From the NCBI GenBank assembly GCA_021151835.1, contig JAGKWO010000004.1:158358-222357 (forward strand): a stretch of 64,000 bases of DNA, read 5' to 3'. A program made the translations under genes and the position numbers. Shown here piece after piece: positions 62,213 to 64,000 of the stretch; position 1 is the stretch's first letter, and every line of letters starts with the position of its first letter. A model generated the notes under the pieces. That model made no database searches. It was not told the origin of the DNA and saw only the letters and a list, made by a program, of their open reading frames with translations. Origin of the DNA: Gammaproteobacteria bacterium (GTDB lineage Bacteria; Pseudomonadota; Gammaproteobacteria; Pseudomonadales; Cellvibrionaceae).

Positions 62213-63613
62213 TCACTGCGTTGCACTCAGGCGCATCATCAAATTTAATTGATTGGCAATCAATTGAAACTCTTCGAATTGGCGCGCTGATAATTTGCCA
62301 TTCTCGGCATCCGCATAAGCAATCGCCATCAACCGTTTATTCAAATGCAAGGGGGCTAAAAATATATCGCCCCTGGCTGCCATTGCATGCAATGCCCCTG
62401 CATCGTTGCGCTCACCACCCGCACGATAATGAAACGGTTGCTGGGTCCGCAACAACTCATGTAATAATTCGCCTTTGTGCAATTTTTCCAAACTGATTTT
62501 AATTTTTTGCCGCCATAAATGCGTGCCCTTGCCGGCAACATAACGCACATCCAGCATTTTACTTTTATGGTCGACCATTAAAATTGCCAAGCGGGGAATA
62601 TCCGCACCTTCGTGCAACGCAGCCAATGATAACTGCGTAACTTTTGGCAAATCATCCCCCGCCAGCATCGCCTTATGAATTTGATTCAATTGTTGCTGGA
62701 ATAAATAATCGGGTTTTTCTACGGCAGTTTCTTTTTCTTCGATTTGATGCGGGTCTGGTAATGCGCTGATTAATACCTCTACGCCATAAATTTTGGCAAT
62801 TACCGATGCTTCATCAGCCATTAGCAGAATTTGTTTTTTGGCATCTTCGAAAGGAATTTTGCATAAGTTTGCCGTTTGCTGACACAGCTTTTGCATTTCC
62901 GCACTTTTAATTCCCCGCTTGATATAGGTGCTGATTTCATTACCCAGATTAACCGCACGCGCGGCGGAACTGGAGTGCACATGGTTTTCGCACGCTTCAC
63001 TTAGCAAATCGCCCAACGCCCAATCTTTAATTAAATAGCGCGACAGTAAACTGGTGTCTACGCCTAGATAATCCAGCGCCAGGCTGTGCTCGGTATGAGG
63101 CGCATGATCGCGCGCGTCAATAAAATCCTCAACTACTTTACGTCCGGTTGAAATCAGCGCGAGTTCGCTAATATTGCGCAATAATGCGGCGATAAAAATT
63201 TGTTCTTTTTTATCGCCATCGAGAAACGGCACCATGGCTTTAGCCTGAACCGCCGCATGAAAGGAACGCGCCAGACTCTGGATCAATAATGCTTTAGGTT
63301 TGCCTTTGAGAAAATTATCAATCAGCGTGGTAGCAAGCGTGATATTGCGTAAATTATCAAACCCCAAATGCACAATCGCGCGCGATACAGTTTTAATCGG
63401 CGCAAATGATGGGTTGTAATGAACCGAATTGGCGATGCGCAACACTTTGGATGTTAAATCCGCATCGCGCAAAATAATTTTGGTTAAATCTTCCGCGCGA
63501 CATTTTTCATTTTCACTTAATTCACAAATTTCCCGTACAACTGCATCCAGGGTGGGCAGCTCTTGTTCGGCGAGAGCATCCATCCATGCCTCAAGCCCGC
63601 GAATTTCTGTCAT
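62213..63613 (-). CDS. HDOD-domain signalling protein with GAF-like C-terminus
   Basis: 466 residues from ATG 63613; a GTG start at 63649 would add twelve. The HDOD domain is at about 20-210 (LRDADLTSKVLRIANS ... AALLRNISELALISTG). Residues ~320-465 look like a GAF fold (DIPRLAILMVDHKSKMLDVRYVAGKGT ... RLMAIAYADAENGKLSARQFEEFQLIANQL), which often binds small ligands. Role probably regulatory; c-di-GMP and motility pathways commonly include such proteins. Confidence 0.82.
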   Translation of the reverse strand: MTEIRGLEAWMDALAEQELPTLDAVVREICELSENEKCRAEDLTKIILRDADLTSKVLRIANSVHYNPSFAPIKTVSRAIVHLGFDNLRNITLATTLIDNFLKGKPKALLIQSLARSFHAAVQAKAMVPFLDGDKKEQIFIAALLRNISELALISTGRKVVEDFIDARDHAPHTEHSLALDYLGVDTSLLSRYLIKDWALGDLLSEACENHVHSSSAARAVNLGNEISTYIKRGIKSAEMQKLCQQTANLCKIPFEDAKKQILLMADEASVIAKIYGVEVLISALPDPHQIEEKETAVEKPDYLFQQQLNQIHKAMLAGDDLPKVTQLSLAALHEGADIPRLAILMVDHKSKMLDVRYVAGKGTHLWRQKIKISLEKLHKGELLHELLRTQQPFHYRAGGERNDAGALHAMAARGDIFLAPLHLNKRLMAIAYADAENGKLSARQFEEFQLIANQLNLMMRLSATQ

Positions 63614-63777
63614 AGGGAAGCCTGTTAACCGATCAATATTGAAAAGCACAATTTAAATGCATTCTGTATTTTTTATTATGTCGGCTTGAGTGTAGTTCAG
63701 AGCGCTAAATTGTGTATTTTGACGCAAGCATCCGTGCAATTATTTTTTGTGAAACCGGTTTCCCCTGACTTTCGGCA

Positions 63778-63808
63778 ATAAAAAACCCGGTACTAAGACC
63801 GGGTTTTT
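63778..63808 (-). terminator. Rho-independent terminator of rpmG
   Basis: AAAACCCGGT / ACCGGGTTTT with a short loop; T-run on the minus strand, 25 bases past the rpmG stop. Confidence 0.85.
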
Positions 63809-63832
63809 GGCAATCAAACATGCATTCAGCAA

Positions 63833-63988
63833 TTATTTGATTTTTCCTTCTTTGTAGACCACGTGCTTGCGCACAACTGGATCATACTTTTTGATTTCCA
63901 GCTTTTCTGGCATGGTGCGCTTGTTCTTGTCAGTCGTGTAGAAGTGACCAGTACCAGCAGAAGAGTTCAGACGAATTTTTTCGCGCAT
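63833..63988 (-). CDS. rpmG: 50S ribosomal protein L33
   Basis: 51 residues, start ATG 63988 with GGAG twelve bases upstream. The sequence begins MREKIRLNSSAGTGHFYTT and contains TMPEKLEIKKYDPVVRKHV, the L33 core. It lacks the paired CxxC cysteines, so it is the zinc-independent form, as in other gammaproteobacteria. Its usual partner rpmB (L28) would lie immediately beyond the right edge of the window. Too short for standard ORF length filters. Confidence 0.93.
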   Translation of the reverse strand: MREKIRLNSSAGTGHFYTTDKNKRTMPEKLEIKKYDPVVRKHVVYKEGKIK

Positions 63989-64000
63989 GACAATAGCTCC

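Noticed and set aside
1..64000. tRNA, rRNA, insertion sequences or prophage genes
   Set aside because: No cloverleaf with a CCA end, ribosomal core, transposase or phage structural gene was recognised on either strand by reading; a covariance search would be needed to exclude a missed tRNA.

Overview
This window looks like a chromosomal segment of a Cellvibrio-like gammaproteobacterium (Cellvibrionaceae, distantly related to Pseudomonas). The reasons are: gene order shared with Pseudomonas in several blocks (dsbA / cytochrome c4 / engB / polA / znuA-zur-znuC-znuB; an HDOD gene / recG / oxyR; rpoH-ftsX-ftsE-ftsY-rsmD-coaD-mutM); long Caulobacter-type TonB-dependent receptors; a family 9 glycoside hydrolase; and a protein with CBM6 modules and serine-rich linkers, as in plant-polysaccharide degraders. 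No rRNA, tRNA, CRISPR array, insertion sequence or prophage was recognised.

Layout. 1-7 kb: the end of a membrane protein cut by the left edge, fadE, and two COG0523 (CobW-type) GTPases with a small exported protein between them; the second GTPase has a clear Zur box upstream. 7-23 kb: the main accessory region, with two large TonB-dependent receptors, four paralogous PrnA-type flavin-dependent halogenases and a GH9 enzyme. LacI-type palindromes precede both receptors, and a terminator-like hairpin lies in the first receptor leader. 23-29 kb: a minus-strand run of a cupredoxin-like protein, a GGDEF/EAL protein, a DUF3034 protein and a lipoprotein truncated globin, preceded by a separate diguanylate cyclase. 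29-36 kb: dsbA, cytochrome c4, engB, a candidate sigmaE-dependent small RNA in the place where Pseudomonas has ErsA, a solute-binding-like protein and polA. 36-41 kb: two small genes and the zinc uptake block znuA / zur-znuC-znuB with a Zur box in the divergent promoter.

41-50 kb: an LpxH-like phosphoesterase, a Tat-exported PhoX-like protein, a ZIP metal transporter, a thioesterase, a hydratase-family protein, a YbaK-HDOD fusion, recG and oxyR. 50-64 kb: an SDR protein, an OprF/OmpA porin, trmB, a DUF423 protein, rpoH, ftsX-ftsE-ftsY, rsmD, an unusual MshEN-like / membrane / CBM6-CBM6 / FN3 protein, coaD, mutM, a PEP-CTERM-like secreted protein, an HDOD protein and rpmG (L33), which is too short for ordinary ORF length cut-offs.

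Three themes run through the window. Zinc homeostasis: Zur, ZnuABC, a Zur-boxed COG0523 GTPase, a second COG0523 GTPase and a ZIP transporter. Cyclic-di-GMP: one cyclase with an intact inhibitory site, one probable phosphodiesterase, and a possible MshEN effector domain fused to carbohydrate-binding modules. Uptake linked to halogenase-like enzymes: the receptor/halogenase/GH9 block, whose substrate cannot be read from sequence. The best candidates for undescribed biology are the MshEN-CBM6 protein and the halogenase-receptor cluster; the ErsA-like RNA is the clearest unannotated non-coding gene.
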